A DNA stretch of 64,000 nt. Source: Candidatus Acetothermia bacterium. GTDB lineage: Bacteria; Bipolaricaulota; Bipolaricaulia; Bipolaricaulales; Bipolaricaulaceae. Location of the stretch: assembly GCA_024653305.1 (NCBI GenBank), contig JANLFW010000003.1, positions 41,915 through 105,914 of the forward strand, read 5' to 3'. This document shows positions 35,393-43,810 of the stretch, piece by piece. Position 1 is the stretch's first letter. Each line of letters starts with the position of its first letter. A program made the position numbers and the translations under genes. The notes below the pieces were generated by a model, which saw nothing but the letters and a program-made list of their open reading frames with translations, was not told the DNA's origin and ran no database searches.

Positions 35393-35652
35393 AGGCGGTG
35401 CGACAGGTACTCCAAGGTCATGGCACCGATGGGCTCGTTGGGATGCGGACAGGCAAAGAAGAGGAGTTGTTCCGGACCGTGGCCGATGCGCAGCATGCGG
35501 ATCGTCTCCCCATCCGTGGACCGGCCGATGGGCACGAGGCGAACCGTCTGCGGGTGCTGCCGGGCCAGGCGCTCGGCGCTCCCGTTCAACTCATCCACGG
35601 TCAGGAACCGCTTGTAGTCCGGGACATCACGCAGCACGGGATTCAGTTTCAT
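35393..35652 (-). pseudogene. Truncated zinc carboxypeptidase-like protein (M14, N-terminal part)
   Basis: The ATG at 35652 follows GAAGGGG and opens an M14-type peptidase: DVPDYKRFLTVDELNGSAER, then GRSTDGETIRMLRIGHG and the H-x2-E zinc motif in CPHPNEPIGAMT. The protein breaks off after YLSHRLAE near 35393, before the second zinc histidine and the catalytic glutamate. It meets the truncated binding-protein gene tail to tail. A TAGACT box about 27 nt before the Shine-Dalgarno suggests the promoter is intact. Confidence 0.7.
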
Positions 35653-35824
35653 GTTCGCCCCTTCCATGAGCGTGAGAATGGCCCAGTCTAACCCAGTCTC
35701 GTGCGGACGCAATGCGCTTTCGCGGAGGTCAAATCCGGTGTCCGCCACGCCCGTATACCCCGGTGACCTTGTCGAGGCGCGCCCATCCGAGCCGGGGGGC
35801 GTCCCCAACACGTTGGCTCCTGCG

Positions 35825-35854
35825 TTGCCGGCCAGGCCGGCCGCGGGGTACCAT
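35825..35854 (+). promoter_or_regulatory. Putative promoter of the ABC-2 exporter operon
   Basis: TTGCCG (35825-35830), 18 bp spacer and TACCAT (35849-35854), about 30 nt before the start at 35884. Confidence 0.4.
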
Positions 35855-35883
35855 GCTGGCTGAATTCGCTTCGGGGAGACGGG

Positions 35884-36813
35884 ATGACACAGGAAAGCCA
35901 GGCGCTGCTCAAGGTGCGAGACCTGAGGAAGACCTACGGTGCGGTGCGGGCCGTGGACGGGATCTCGTTCTCTGTCCCGCAAGGATCGGTGTTCACCATC
36001 CTCGGCCCGAACGGGGCCGGGAAGACCACGACCCTGGAGATCCTGGCGGGGATCCGCGAACCCGACAGCGGGGAGATCGAGGTATTTGGGACGCGGGTCC
36101 GGCGGGTGACCCCGGCGATGAAGCAGCGGATGGGGGTCCTCCTCCAGGAGGGCGGGTTCGAGCCGTACCTTAGGGTGCGCGAGGTGCTGGCCTTGTTCGC
36201 CTCGTTCTTCGACCGGGCCCTTCCGGTGGACGAGGTGCTCGCCCGCGTCGCCCTCGAGGACAAGGCTGGGGCACTCGTGCGGGATCTGTCGGGCGGGCAG
36301 AAGCAGCGGCTGGCCCTCGGCGTGGCCCTCATCAACGACCCAGATCTCGTGTTCCTGGACGAGCCCACCACCGGCCTTGACCCCCAGGCCCGCCGCAACA
36401 TGTGGGCGGTCATCGATGACCTCAAGGAGAGAGGGAAGACGATCATCCTCACCACCCACTACATGGAGGAGGCGGAGGCCCTGTCCGACCACGTGTGCAT
36501 CATGGACCACGGCCGCGTCATCGCCCAAGGGTCCCCACGGGAGCTCGCGGCGAGCCTCGGGCAGGACACGATCATCGAGTTCGACGCCCCTGACCTTCCA
36601 CCCCCGGCCCGCGAAGGGCTTGGCGCTTGCGGTGTACAAGTCCAGGCCGACGGCAACCTGGTGACCCTCAAGTCGGCCGACCTGGCGGCGACGATGGAGC
36701 GGCTCCTTTCGTGGTCCCGCAAGCACCAGATGCCGCTGCGGAACATGGCCGTGCGGCAGCCCAACCTGGAGGACGTGTTCCTCTCCCTCACCGGCCGGAG
36801 GCTGCGCGAGTGA
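35884..36813 (+). CDS. ABC-2-type exporter ATPase (CcmA/DrrA-like)
   Basis: A 309-residue ATPase. Walker A is GPNGAGKTTT, the signature LSGGQKQRLALG, Walker B LVFLDEPTTGLD, and the H-loop TTHYMEEAEAL. The C-terminal 90 residues are the DrrA-type regulatory tail (NLEDVFLSLTGRRL). It forms an exporter with the two permeases encoded downstream, each overlapping the next gene by 4 nt. The substrate (drug, lipid or peptide) cannot be told. Confidence 0.9.
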   Translation: MTQESQALLKVRDLRKTYGAVRAVDGISFSVPQGSVFTILGPNGAGKTTTLEILAGIREPDSGEIEVFGTRVRRVTPAMKQRMGVLLQEGGFEPYLRVREVLALFASFFDRALPVDEVLARVALEDKAGALVRDLSGGQKQRLALGVALINDPDLVFLDEPTTGLDPQARRNMWAVIDDLKERGKTIILTTHYMEEAEALSDHVCIMDHGRVIAQGSPRELAASLGQDTIIEFDAPDLPPPAREGLGACGVQVQADGNLVTLKSADLAATMERLLSWSRKHQMPLRNMAVRQPNLEDVFLSLTGRRLRE

Positions 36814-38015
36814 CCGCGGTCCTCCGCCTGGCCTGGGCCCACCTGATCACCGCGTTGCGGGAGCGGGAGACCCTGTTTTGGTTCGTGGTGTTCCCGCTCC
36901 TGCTTCTGGCCCTCCTGACCCTGATCTTCGGGCGGATCGGTCGAGAGGGGGAGATGAGCTTCAAGGTGGCCCTGGTGAACCTCGATCGCGGCGAGCTCGC
37001 CCAGGTTGTGGAGGAGGCGTTCCTGGCGTTGGGGATCGCCCCCAAAGAGGGGAAGGAGCCGCTTTTTGCCATCCGCCGCCCAGCTGCCGATGAAGACGTC
37101 GCGGGGTTCCTCGCCCGGGAGAAGGAAGCGGTGCGGCTGGGGGACCGTACGGCGCTGATCGTGATCCCTTCCGGGTTCAGCGAAAGGGTCCTGGACGGGT
37201 TTGCCGCGCGCCGTCCGCCAGCAGCCGGGCCGAGCGGGCTCATCCAGGTCTACATGAGCGAAGGGAACGCCGCGTCGGGGTTTGCGGAAGCTCTCGTAGA
37301 GCAAGTCCTGGCAAGCCTGGACCGCGAGCTCCTCGCCCGCGCCGGCCTGTACCGGGCAGAAGACGCCGTGCCCAGCGAGATCGCGTGGGTCGGCACTAGC
37401 CGTAGGCAGATTGCATACGTGGACTTCCTCCTCCCCGGGGTGATCCTGATGGCGTTCTTCATCGGGGGCCTGTTCAGCGTTCCCGGGACGATCCTCTACG
37501 CCCGGGATCAGCGCATCCTCCGCCGGTACTGGGTGACCCCGCTCACCGTGCCCCAGTACCTTATGGGGTTCGGCCTGGGATACATGGGGATGTGCCTCCT
37601 CCAATTCGTCTCGCTTGCCCTGGTCGGGCGATTCGGGCTCGGGGCAAGCATTGAGTTCGCCCGGCCCATGGCCATCCTGTACCTCGTGTTGAGTGCGGCC
37701 ACGTTTTTCTCCTTCGGGTTCCTGGTAGCGTCGCTCGCCAAGACGGCGAACGCGGGGATGGCCATCGCCAACATCCTCAACATGCCGATGATGTTCCTGA
37801 GCGGGCTATTCTTCCCGGTCGCCGACCTCCCCGTCTTCCTCAAACCCTTCCTCCACGCCAATCCCCTGGCCTACCTCGCCGAGGGGTTGCGTGCCTCGCT
37901 TGGGGTGGCGCAAGGCATCCTGCCCGTCCCGCTCACGATCGTCGTCCCGCTTGGTTGGATCGCCTTGGCCACGGGGGTAGCCGCACGCCGTCTTCGCTGG
38001 GACGTGGGACGATGA
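36810..38015 (+). CDS. ABC-2-type permease, first subunit
   Basis: A 401-residue membrane protein. One helix lies near residues 23-41. A periplasmic domain of about 180 residues follows, then five helices from about 215 with the ABC-2 core (YVDFLLPGVILMAFFIGG and MFLSGLFFPVADLP). The start is GTG, overlapping the ATPase stop. It resembles YhfQ/DrrB-type permeases with the large extracytoplasmic domain. It should pair with the second permease gene. Confidence 0.87.
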   Translation: MTAVLRLAWAHLITALRERETLFWFVVFPLLLLALLTLIFGRIGREGEMSFKVALVNLDRGELAQVVEEAFLALGIAPKEGKEPLFAIRRPAADEDVAGFLAREKEAVRLGDRTALIVIPSGFSERVLDGFAARRPPAAGPSGLIQVYMSEGNAASGFAEALVEQVLASLDRELLARAGLYRAEDAVPSEIAWVGTSRRQIAYVDFLLPGVILMAFFIGGLFSVPGTILYARDQRILRRYWVTPLTVPQYLMGFGLGYMGMCLLQFVSLALVGRFGLGASIEFARPMAILYLVLSAATFFSFGFLVASLAKTANAGMAIANILNMPMMFLSGLFFPVADLPVFLKPFLHANPLAYLAEGLRASLGVAQGILPVPLTIVVPLGWIALATGVAARRLRWDVGR

Positions 38016-39079
38016 ACGCCTTCAAGGAGCTCCTGCGCACGCAATTCCTCGTGTTCGCACGGGACAAGATGGCCCTGTTCTTCACGTTCCTGTTTCCCCT
38101 CGTGTTCATCCTCATCTTCGGCTTTATCTGGGGCGGGCTCGAGGGCAACCGGGCGACGAAGCTCGGCCTCGCCGTCCTCCCCGGAGCGGAGGTCCAGGTC
38201 CTGGACCAGGTGTTGTCCAGCCGAGGCCCGTTGGACGTGCACCGGTACTCGGATCGCGCGGCTCTCGAGGTGGACCTCGGGAAGCGGAGGGTCGACTTCG
38301 GGCTGGTGTGGGATGGAAAGATGCTCCTCTTCCTCTACGATCCCACGCGGGTCCAGGAAAACTACGCGTTCCAGGAAGTAGCCCGCGGGATCAGCGCCGA
38401 CTTCGACCTCCGCCGGCAGGGGCTCTCCTCGGTGGTGGGGGTAGAGAAAGTGCACGTCGGGCGGGCCAAAGCCAGTTGGTTCAACATGATCGTGCCCGGG
38501 ATCATGGCGTTCTCGATCCTCACAAGCGGCCTGTTCGCCGTGTCCGGGCGGATCACGTACATGAAGGAGCGGAAGCTCCTCAACCGCCTGATCGTGACCC
38601 CGATGTCGCCGGGAGCCTTTCTTGCCGCCATCGCCGGCGTGCGGCTGGCCGTGGGGTACGTCTCCACGCTCATCACGCTCGCTCTCGCGGTGGCGTTGTT
38701 CAACGCGGCGTTCCAAGTGAACTGGCCGCTCTATACAGCCTTCGTCGTGGCGGCGACCCTGGGCACGATGGGGCTCGGGACGCTGATCGCCCTCGTGGTG
38801 CGGAGACCAGGGAGCGCGAGCACCGTGGCCAACATCGCGGCGCAGATCATGATGTTCTTGTCGGGGATGTACATCCCGGTGGAGCTCATGCCGTCGTTCC
38901 TGCGGGCGGTGAGCCGCGCCCTTCCCCTCACGTACATGGTGGAGGGAATGCGGTATGTGACCGGAGTTGGGGACATGTCGCCGACGAAGTTCCTGGGCAC
39001 GGCCGTTGGGCTCGGCGTCCTGGGGGTGCTCCTCCTGCCGGTGCTTGGGAGGTACGTGGTCAGCGCCGACCGGCGGTAG
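38012..39079 (+). CDS. ABC-2-type permease, second subunit
   Basis: A 355-residue membrane protein with the same layout as its neighbour: helix near 22-40, a periplasmic domain, then five helices (SWFNMIVPGIMAFSILTSG, QIMMFLSGMYIPVELMP). The start overlaps the previous stop (ATGA). The two permeases are paralogues and probably make a heterodimeric channel. Confidence 0.87.
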   Translation: MNAFKELLRTQFLVFARDKMALFFTFLFPLVFILIFGFIWGGLEGNRATKLGLAVLPGAEVQVLDQVLSSRGPLDVHRYSDRAALEVDLGKRRVDFGLVWDGKMLLFLYDPTRVQENYAFQEVARGISADFDLRRQGLSSVVGVEKVHVGRAKASWFNMIVPGIMAFSILTSGLFAVSGRITYMKERKLLNRLIVTPMSPGAFLAAIAGVRLAVGYVSTLITLALAVALFNAAFQVNWPLYTAFVVAATLGTMGLGTLIALVVRRPGSASTVANIAAQIMMFLSGMYIPVELMPSFLRAVSRALPLTYMVEGMRYVTGVGDMSPTKFLGTAVGLGVLGVLLLPVLGRYVVSADRR

Positions 39080-39142
39080 TGCCCGGCTTGTCCTGTCCCA
39101 CCGGTCCACGGCCGAGCAGTGGGCGGAGGCCGAGCGAGCGGG

Positions 39143-39148
39143 TACAAT
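39143..39148 (+). promoter_or_regulatory. -10 box for the small zinc-ribbon protein
   Basis: TACAAT about 57 nt before the ATG at 39205. The leader contains AAAGGAGGCGG as the ribosome binding site. Confidence 0.45.
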
Positions 39149-39204
39149 GGGGCCATCGTCGGTTCGATGGTGCCCATCTATCGGCCTACGGGAAAGGAGG
39201 CGGA

Positions 39205-39375
39205 ATGGCCTACGAAAAGCGCAAGATGTACAATGTGAGTCATTTGGGACTCACGTGTGCGGACTGTGGCGCGAAGATCGAGGAGCTCCCGTTCGAGCCC
39301 AAGACCGATCGCCCGGTCTACTGTCAGAAGTGCGCCCGACAGCATCGGCGGAACAATCCTCGCATCCTGCGGTGA
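39205..39375 (+). CDS. Small CxxC zinc-ribbon protein
   Basis: A 56-residue protein with two CxxC pairs (LTCADCGAKIEELPF and PVYCQKCARQHR) that should bind one zinc ion, and a basic tail (RRNNPRILR). It matches the small CxxC zinc-ribbon domain found alone or at the ends of nucleic-acid-binding proteins. A strong Shine-Dalgarno and its own terminator suggest an abundant single-gene product. A role in RNA or ribosome binding is likely but not shown. Confidence 0.75.
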   Translation: MAYEKRKMYNVSHLGLTCADCGAKIEELPFEPKTDRPVYCQKCARQHRRNNPRILR

Positions 39376-39382
39376 GATCCAG

Positions 39383-39413
39383 ACGGGGCGGCTGCAAAGC
39401 CGCCCCGTTTTCC
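39383..39413. terminator. Bidirectional intrinsic terminator
   Basis: Perfect 11 bp stem, ACGGGGCGGCT (39383-39393) and AGCCGCCCCGT (39398-39408), loop GCAA, then TTTTCCTC. The opposite side has fewer T residues. It separates the zinc-ribbon gene from the convergent chrA gene. Confidence 0.85.
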
Positions 39414-39414
39414 T

Positions 39415-40551
39415 CTATCCCCCTGCGAGATACCGCACCGCCCCCACCATGGCCCCGGCGAGCACCACCGCCCAGGCCGGCCAGCGCCCAAACAGAAGCA
39501 GCCCCAGGCCAACCGGGAACAGGATGCCTGTTCCCACGTCCCAATGCATCCCCCACGCCAGGCGCACGGCCACCGCGGCGATCACCCCCACCACCGCGGC
39601 CGACACCCCGGCCAGGAACTCCCGCGCCCCCGGCCAGCGACGAATGCGCGGGAGGCTCGGGCTGAGGACGGCCACGATCACAAACGACGGCAGGAAGATG
39701 GCCGCCGTGGCCACGGCCGCCCCGCCTGGACCGGCAAGGAGCCAGCCGATGAACGTGGCCGAGGAGAGCACCGGTCCCGGCGTCATCTGCCCCACGGCCA
39801 CGGCATCGATGAGCTGGGCCGGGGTGAGCCAACCGAGGGCCACGAGCTCGCGCTCGATGAACGCGTAGAGCATCATCCCGGTTCCGAAAAGCAGCGCCCC
39901 CACTTTGAGAAAGAAGAGAGCCACCGCTCCCACGTCGGGGCCCCCGGCCATCCCCGGCAGGACGCCCACCGCCAGGAGGCCCCCTGCGCCTTGGGGGAAC
40001 CAACGCCGGAGCAGCGCGGCGGCACCAGCGCCGAGCAAGATCCGCACCGGATCCGCTCCGATCAGGCTCAGCGCGAGGGCCCCTGCCGTCCATAACCCCC
40101 ACGACCAATGGGTCAGAGCAGCCCTGCCGAGGCGCATCGCGGCCGCAAGGATCACCCCCAACACCGCGGGGTGGATCCCCAAGGCGAACACGCGGTGGAG
40201 CTCGGGCAGGGCGCCGTACCGCTGGTAGGCCCAGGCCAAGAGGGCTGACAGGAACGCCGCCGGAAGGATGAACGCGGCCCCGCCCACCAGAAACCCGGCC
40301 CAACCCGCCCGCATGTGCCCAAGCCAGATGGCCATCTCCGCGGCATTCGGCCCGGGCACGAGGTTGACGGCCGCCACCATGTCCAGGAACTGCTCCCGGG
40401 TGAGCCACCGGCGGCGCTCCACCGTCTCCTCCTCCATGAGGGCGATGTGGGCCGCCGGGCCGCCCACGGAGATGGTCCCCAGTTTTAGGAACAGCCCGCC
40501 CACTTCCGCCAAACGACGCGCCTTATGGGAAGATTTCTGGACTTGACCCAT
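39415..40551 (-). CDS. chrA: Chromate transporter family protein, two-domain ChrA
   Basis: A membrane protein of about 378 residues with two homologous halves, the long-chain form of the CHR family. Each half has its family motif: FLKLGTISVGGPAAHIALME in the first, and FLKVGALLFGTGMMLYAFIE in the second, with NLVPGPNAAEMA and GQMTPGPVLSSATFIG. The family exports chromate, and some members move other oxyanions. The ATG at 40551 is preferred over a GTG at 40560, because a TAACCT box then stands 9 nt before it, as at other leaderless genes here. Confidence 0.9.
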   Translation of the reverse strand: MGQVQKSSHKARRLAEVGGLFLKLGTISVGGPAAHIALMEEETVERRRWLTREQFLDMVAAVNLVPGPNAAEMAIWLGHMRAGWAGFLVGGAAFILPAAFLSALLAWAYQRYGALPELHRVFALGIHPAVLGVILAAAMRLGRAALTHWSWGLWTAGALALSLIGADPVRILLGAGAAALLRRWFPQGAGGLLAVGVLPGMAGGPDVGAVALFFLKVGALLFGTGMMLYAFIERELVALGWLTPAQLIDAVAVGQMTPGPVLSSATFIGWLLAGPGGAAVATAAIFLPSFVIVAVLSPSLPRIRRWPGAREFLAGVSAAVVGVIAAVAVRLAWGMHWDVGTGILFPVGLGLLLFGRWPAWAVVLAGAMVGAVRYLAGG

Positions 40552-40637
40552 ACCGCTCACAGGTTAGCGCGGAGAAGGGCGGCTGTCAGGACGCCAGGAG
40601 GGGTTGGCCCCCTCCCTCGTCACGCCCGGAGAGGGCG

Positions 40638-40844
40638 CTAGGCAGCCCTCCGCAGCTCGGCAATCCGTTCTTCCACCGCCCTGGCCTCCGCCTGGAGCTC
40701 TGCCAGGTACGCCTCGAGCCGGGCGACCCTCTCCTCCCGGCTCAAGAGCCGCCGGTGGAAGCCCAGGCCGTCGTGATGGCCACGAGGCGGACAGCAACAG
40801 CAGCAGTGATGGTGGCCGTGGTGGCGATGCTCATGCCCGTACAT
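40638..40844 (-). CDS. Small His/Cys-rich coiled-coil protein
   Basis: A 68-residue protein. The first 25 residues form a metal-binding-like cluster with eight histidines and five cysteines in a row (HRHHGHHHCCCCCPPRGHH). The rest is a single amphipathic coiled coil (SREERVARLEAYLAELQAEA). It looks like small DUF5320-type proteins that occur beside metal-cofactor genes in anaerobes. The start at 40844 follows AAGGGGGTGA; a GTG at 40853 is also in frame. It overlaps the 3' end of the PadR gene, so the two are cotranscribed. Confidence 0.6.
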   Translation of the reverse strand: MYGHEHRHHGHHHCCCCCPPRGHHDGLGFHRRLLSREERVARLEAYLAELQAEARAVEERIAELRRAA

Positions 40845-41244
40845 CCCGCTCACCCCCTTCCCCCGTCGTGAGGGCTTCGTAGTCCGCCAGGAACCGGTTC
40901 AGTCGGTCCCGGGTGTGGCGGAGGTGCAGCGCCCAGGCGTGCAGGTGCTCCCGCCCGAGGTCGGTGATCGCGTACACCCGGCGGGCGGGGCCGCTGCCGG
41001 CGGTGTCCCATGAGGAGCGGACCAGGCCCTCCTCCTCGAACCCGCGCAGGGTGCGGTAGAGGAAGCCGGGGTCGGCGTTCGCGACGTCCTCGCCCCCGCT
41101 CAGGCGCTCAAGGAGCTCATAGCCGTGGGCCGATCCCCGGGAGAGCTCAAGGAGGATCCATGGCTGGAGAAAGCCGCGAACCCGTCCTGCGAACTGGGGA
41201 CAGCACTCCCGGTCCTCGTGGCCACGGTCCTGCCCGCTGCACAT
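40831..41244 (-). CDS. PadR-family transcriptional regulator
   Basis: A 137-residue winged-helix repressor. The PadR domain runs from about residue 20 (WILLELSRGSAHGYELLERL) through DPGFLYRTLRGFEEEGLVRS to RRVYAITDLGREHLHAW, followed by a helix for dimer formation. The N-terminal extension holds three cysteines (Cys2 and the CC pair in RECCPQF), unusual for PadR and possibly a metal sensor. The frame begins at 41274, but the ATG at 41244 has a good GGTGGAGGG site. An inverted repeat over its transcription start suggests autoregulation. Confidence 0.85.
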   Translation of the reverse strand: MCSGQDRGHEDRECCPQFAGRVRGFLQPWILLELSRGSAHGYELLERLSGGEDVANADPGFLYRTLRGFEEEGLVRSSWDTAGSGPARRVYAITDLGREHLHAWALHLRHTRDRLNRFLADYEALTTGEGGERDVRA

Positions 41245-41257
41245 GCGCCCTCCACCT

Positions 41258-41284
41258 CTATGTGACTTATGCATATAGATGATA
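41258..41284 (-). promoter_or_regulatory. PadR promoter and candidate operator
   Basis: Minus-strand -10 box TATCAT (41279-41284) is followed at once by an inverted repeat CTATGTG-N7-CATATAG (41258-41278) with one mismatch between arms. A repressor bound there would cover the transcription start, which fits autoregulation by the PadR protein. Confidence 0.45.
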
Positions 41285-41323
41285 CGCTGCGAACGCCGGA
41301 GGTCAAGCGGCAGGCGCTCGAAC

Positions 41324-42091
41324 CTAGGCGGCCGGGGCCGACGTGCCCGCCGGCTCCAGGACCAGGGCCCCCAGGCCCCATCCGATGGCGGCCGCGTTGC
41401 CCTGGGAGGCCGCCTCGTGAAGGTACGCCCCGAGCCCGGGCAGGCGGAAGTCCCGCGCCCCCACGGTGAACATCTCCGCCGCCATCAGGAAGAACCAGCC
41501 CCCGGCCCAGCTCATCATGCTGTTCCAGATCAGGTTGATCGCGGCGAACGGGAGGGCGAGGGCCCTCATCCGCAGCCAGGGGTGGAAACGGAACACGGTG
41601 CTCGCCTCCTGGAGCTCCTTGGGGATCGTGGTCAAGGGCTGGTACCAGGCGAAGGTCAAGTTCCAGACCTGGCTCGTAAAGATGAGGAGGATCGCGGAGA
41701 GTTCGAGCGCCAGCCCCTGGGGGAGGAACGCGGTCAGGCTCAACACCACCACCGGGAGGAACGAAAGAATGGGCACGCTCTGCAGGACGTCAAGGAGCGG
41801 CAGGAGCACCCTCTCCGCGCGGCGGCTGTGGGCGGCCTTGTACCCGTAGGCGAGGGAGAAGAGGAGCGAGAGCACGTAGGCGGTGGCCATCCGGCCCACG
41901 GACAGCACCGCGTACCACGGCAGGGCCGCCGGGGCGAGGGAGATCGCCGGCCCCTTGACAACCGGCGGGGCGGAGAACGCCAGGCGCACCCCGGCGTAGA
42001 GGAGCGCGGCGATCCCCAGAAGGACCACGGCATCCCCCCAGCTGAGGGGGCGGTGGGGCCGGGCCCCCTTGAACAACCGAAGCGGCCTCAT
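41324..42091 (-). pseudogene. Truncated duplicated-type ABC permease (NitT/TauT-like, first half)
   Basis: A 255-residue remnant of the long permease with two fused halves (COG4986-like). Present are LQSVPILSFLPVVVLSL, the EAA-type loop TIPKELQEASTVFRFHPW, and NSMMSWAGGWFFLMAAEMFT through RDFRLPGLGAYLHEAASQG. Homology ends at GWGLGALVL; the last ten residues (EPAGTSAPAA) are unrelated. The second half and any ATPase partner are absent. It could still fold as a single-domain permease, but no partner is visible. Confidence 0.6.
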
Positions 42092-42987
42092 CGCCCGCCT
42101 CCCACCTGGAGCACCGCCGCCCCCCGGACCTCACGCCGCTTGAGGCGCAGGAGCACGTCGCCCGCCGCCGCGAGCGGGTACACCTCCACCTCGGTGCGGA
42201 TCGGGATTTCCCCGGCCAGGGCCAAAAACTCCTCCCCGTCCCGGCGGGTGGCGCCCGCCACCGAGCGCAGGACCCGCTCCCCGTAGATGAGGTGGTACGA
42301 CATCTCCGGGATCGGGGTCATGTGGATCCCCGCCAGGACCACGGTCCCCCCTGGCCGCACCGCCCGGAGGGCCTCGGGCACGATCCATCCCGCTGGGGCG
42401 AACACCACGGCCGCATCGAGGGGCTCAGGCGGTTGATCTTGTGCTTCTCCCACCCATGTCGCCCCAAGCTCCCGGGCAAGCGCTTTGTGGACCGCGGTGC
42501 GGGTGAACACGTGAACCTCACACCCCCGGTGGCGGGCGACCTGGACCGCGAGATGGGCAGAGGCCCCGAACCCGTAGAGGCCAAGTCGGTCCCCAGCGGC
42601 AACCCCGCTCAACCGGAGGGCCCGGTACCCGATGATCCCCGCGCAGAGGAGGGGGGCCGCACCCTCATCAGGAAGGGCATCGGGGATGGGGTAGACGAAT
42701 GGTTCTGGAGCCACGAGGCACTCGGCGAAGCCGCCGTCGGCGTGGTAGCCGGTGAATTTGGCGTTCTCGCACAAGTTCTCCTGACCCCGCCGACAGTACC
42801 GGCACTCCCCACATGCGAAGTGAAGCCACGCCACCCCGACGCGGTCGCCGGCCTTGAACCGAGCTGTCCCGGGACCCGAGGCGTCGACCTCGCCCACGAC
42901 CTGATGGCCCAGCACAAGGGGGGCCTTGGGCAGGGGTAGGTCCCCCTCGGCGATGTGGAGGTCGGTGTGACAGACCCCGCAGGCGGT
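42088..42987 (-). pseudogene. Zinc alcohol dehydrogenase lacking its N-terminus
   Basis: Homology to zinc-dependent medium-chain dehydrogenases runs from TACGVCHTDLHIAEGDLP, directly after the stop codon of the upstream gene, to 42088. Structural zinc cysteines are present (CGECRYCRRGQENLC) and the Rossmann part reads GLYGFGASAHLAVQVA. The normal first 35-40 residues and start codon are missing. The only usable starts (GTG near 42918 or ATG at 42915) would drop the catalytic Cys in CGVCH, so the product would be inactive. Confidence 0.7.
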
Positions 42988-43404
42988 CTAGAACTCCACC
43001 ACCCACAACTCGTCCTCGTCCACGAGATAGTACTCGGCCCGCGCCCCGCGGAGGTACAGGAGGACATAGTCCGGGTCGTCCGGCCCTTCCCAGTAATCAC
43101 TCCACTCCTCCTCCCAGAACTCCTTCTTAAGCTCCGGATCCTCCACTAGCTCCGCCTCGCCGAACACCTGGGCGTAGGCACCGCCCTCCAGGTCGAGGAA
43201 GCACGCGGTGGCCTTGGCGTTCCGGGCGATCTCCTCCACCTTACGGGACGACCTGCTGGTTGCGAACCACACGCCGCCCTCCTCCTCGTAGGCGAGGATC
43301 GTCATCGGGCGCACCCGGGGGTAGCCTTCGGCGTTGGTGATGAAGAGGGCGATCTCGCTCTCCTCGACGACCTCCCATAGCCTTTCCTCCACCTCTTGTT
43401 CCAC
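42988..43404 (-). CDS. Pyridoxamine 5'-phosphate oxidase-like (general stress 26-type) flavin-binding protein
   Basis: A 138-residue split-barrel protein with the pattern IALFITNAEGYPRVRPMTIL, GGVWFATSRSSRKVEEIARN and KATACFLDLEGGAYAQVFGEAE. Such proteins bind FMN, F420 or heme; the exact cofactor cannot be told. The start is GTG with TAGGAGGCGATC before it. The stop codon abuts the beheaded dehydrogenase fragment, so a deletion end lies exactly here. Confidence 0.82.
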   Translation of the reverse strand: MEQEVEERLWEVVEESEIALFITNAEGYPRVRPMTILAYEEEGGVWFATSRSSRKVEEIARNAKATACFLDLEGGAYAQVFGEAELVEDPELKKEFWEEEWSDYWEGPDDPDYVLLYLRGARAEYYLVDEDELWVVEF

Positions 43405-43474
43405 GATCGCCTCCTACGGACACGGAGCCCCAGGATATCTCGCTGGTGACGGACCGGCCAGCATGTATAGACGG

Positions 43475-43774
43475 CTAGGGTTGCTCCTCGGGAGGAAGGG
43501 CGGTGAGGCGGGCGATTCCACTGCGGGCGACGGAAAACCGCCAACTGCCCACGACCAACGTGGCCACGGCAGCGGCCACGAGCGCCCACCCCAGGGCGGT
43601 CAGCCACGGGGACTGCAAGAAGTACACGAACGACACCCCGGCGGCGACCAACGCCAGCGCAGTACGGACGTAGGCGAGGAAGGTACGTTCGGCAGCCAGG
43701 ACCGTACGCTCCGCGGCCAGCCGATCCCGCAGCACCAGGTCCTCCCCGGAGACGTCGTCATAGGGGACGCTCAT
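43475..43774 (-). CDS. DUF202-family membrane protein
   Basis: A 99-residue protein with the DUF202 opening LAAERTVLAAERTFLAYVRTALALVAAG, of which the AERTFLAYVRTALAL part is the signature. Two helices follow (about 33-52 and 59-78). Function of the family is unknown. It is the last gene of the minus-strand PLP-XdhC-NTPase run, 36 nt after the NTPase. Confidence 0.8.
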   Translation of the reverse strand: MSVPYDDVSGEDLVLRDRLAAERTVLAAERTFLAYVRTALALVAAGVSFVYFLQSPWLTALGWALVAAAVATLVVGSWRFSVARSGIARLTALPPEEQP

Positions 43775-43810
43775 CCTTCACCTCCGCGTCGATCTTCGGC
43801 TTTCTGGCCA

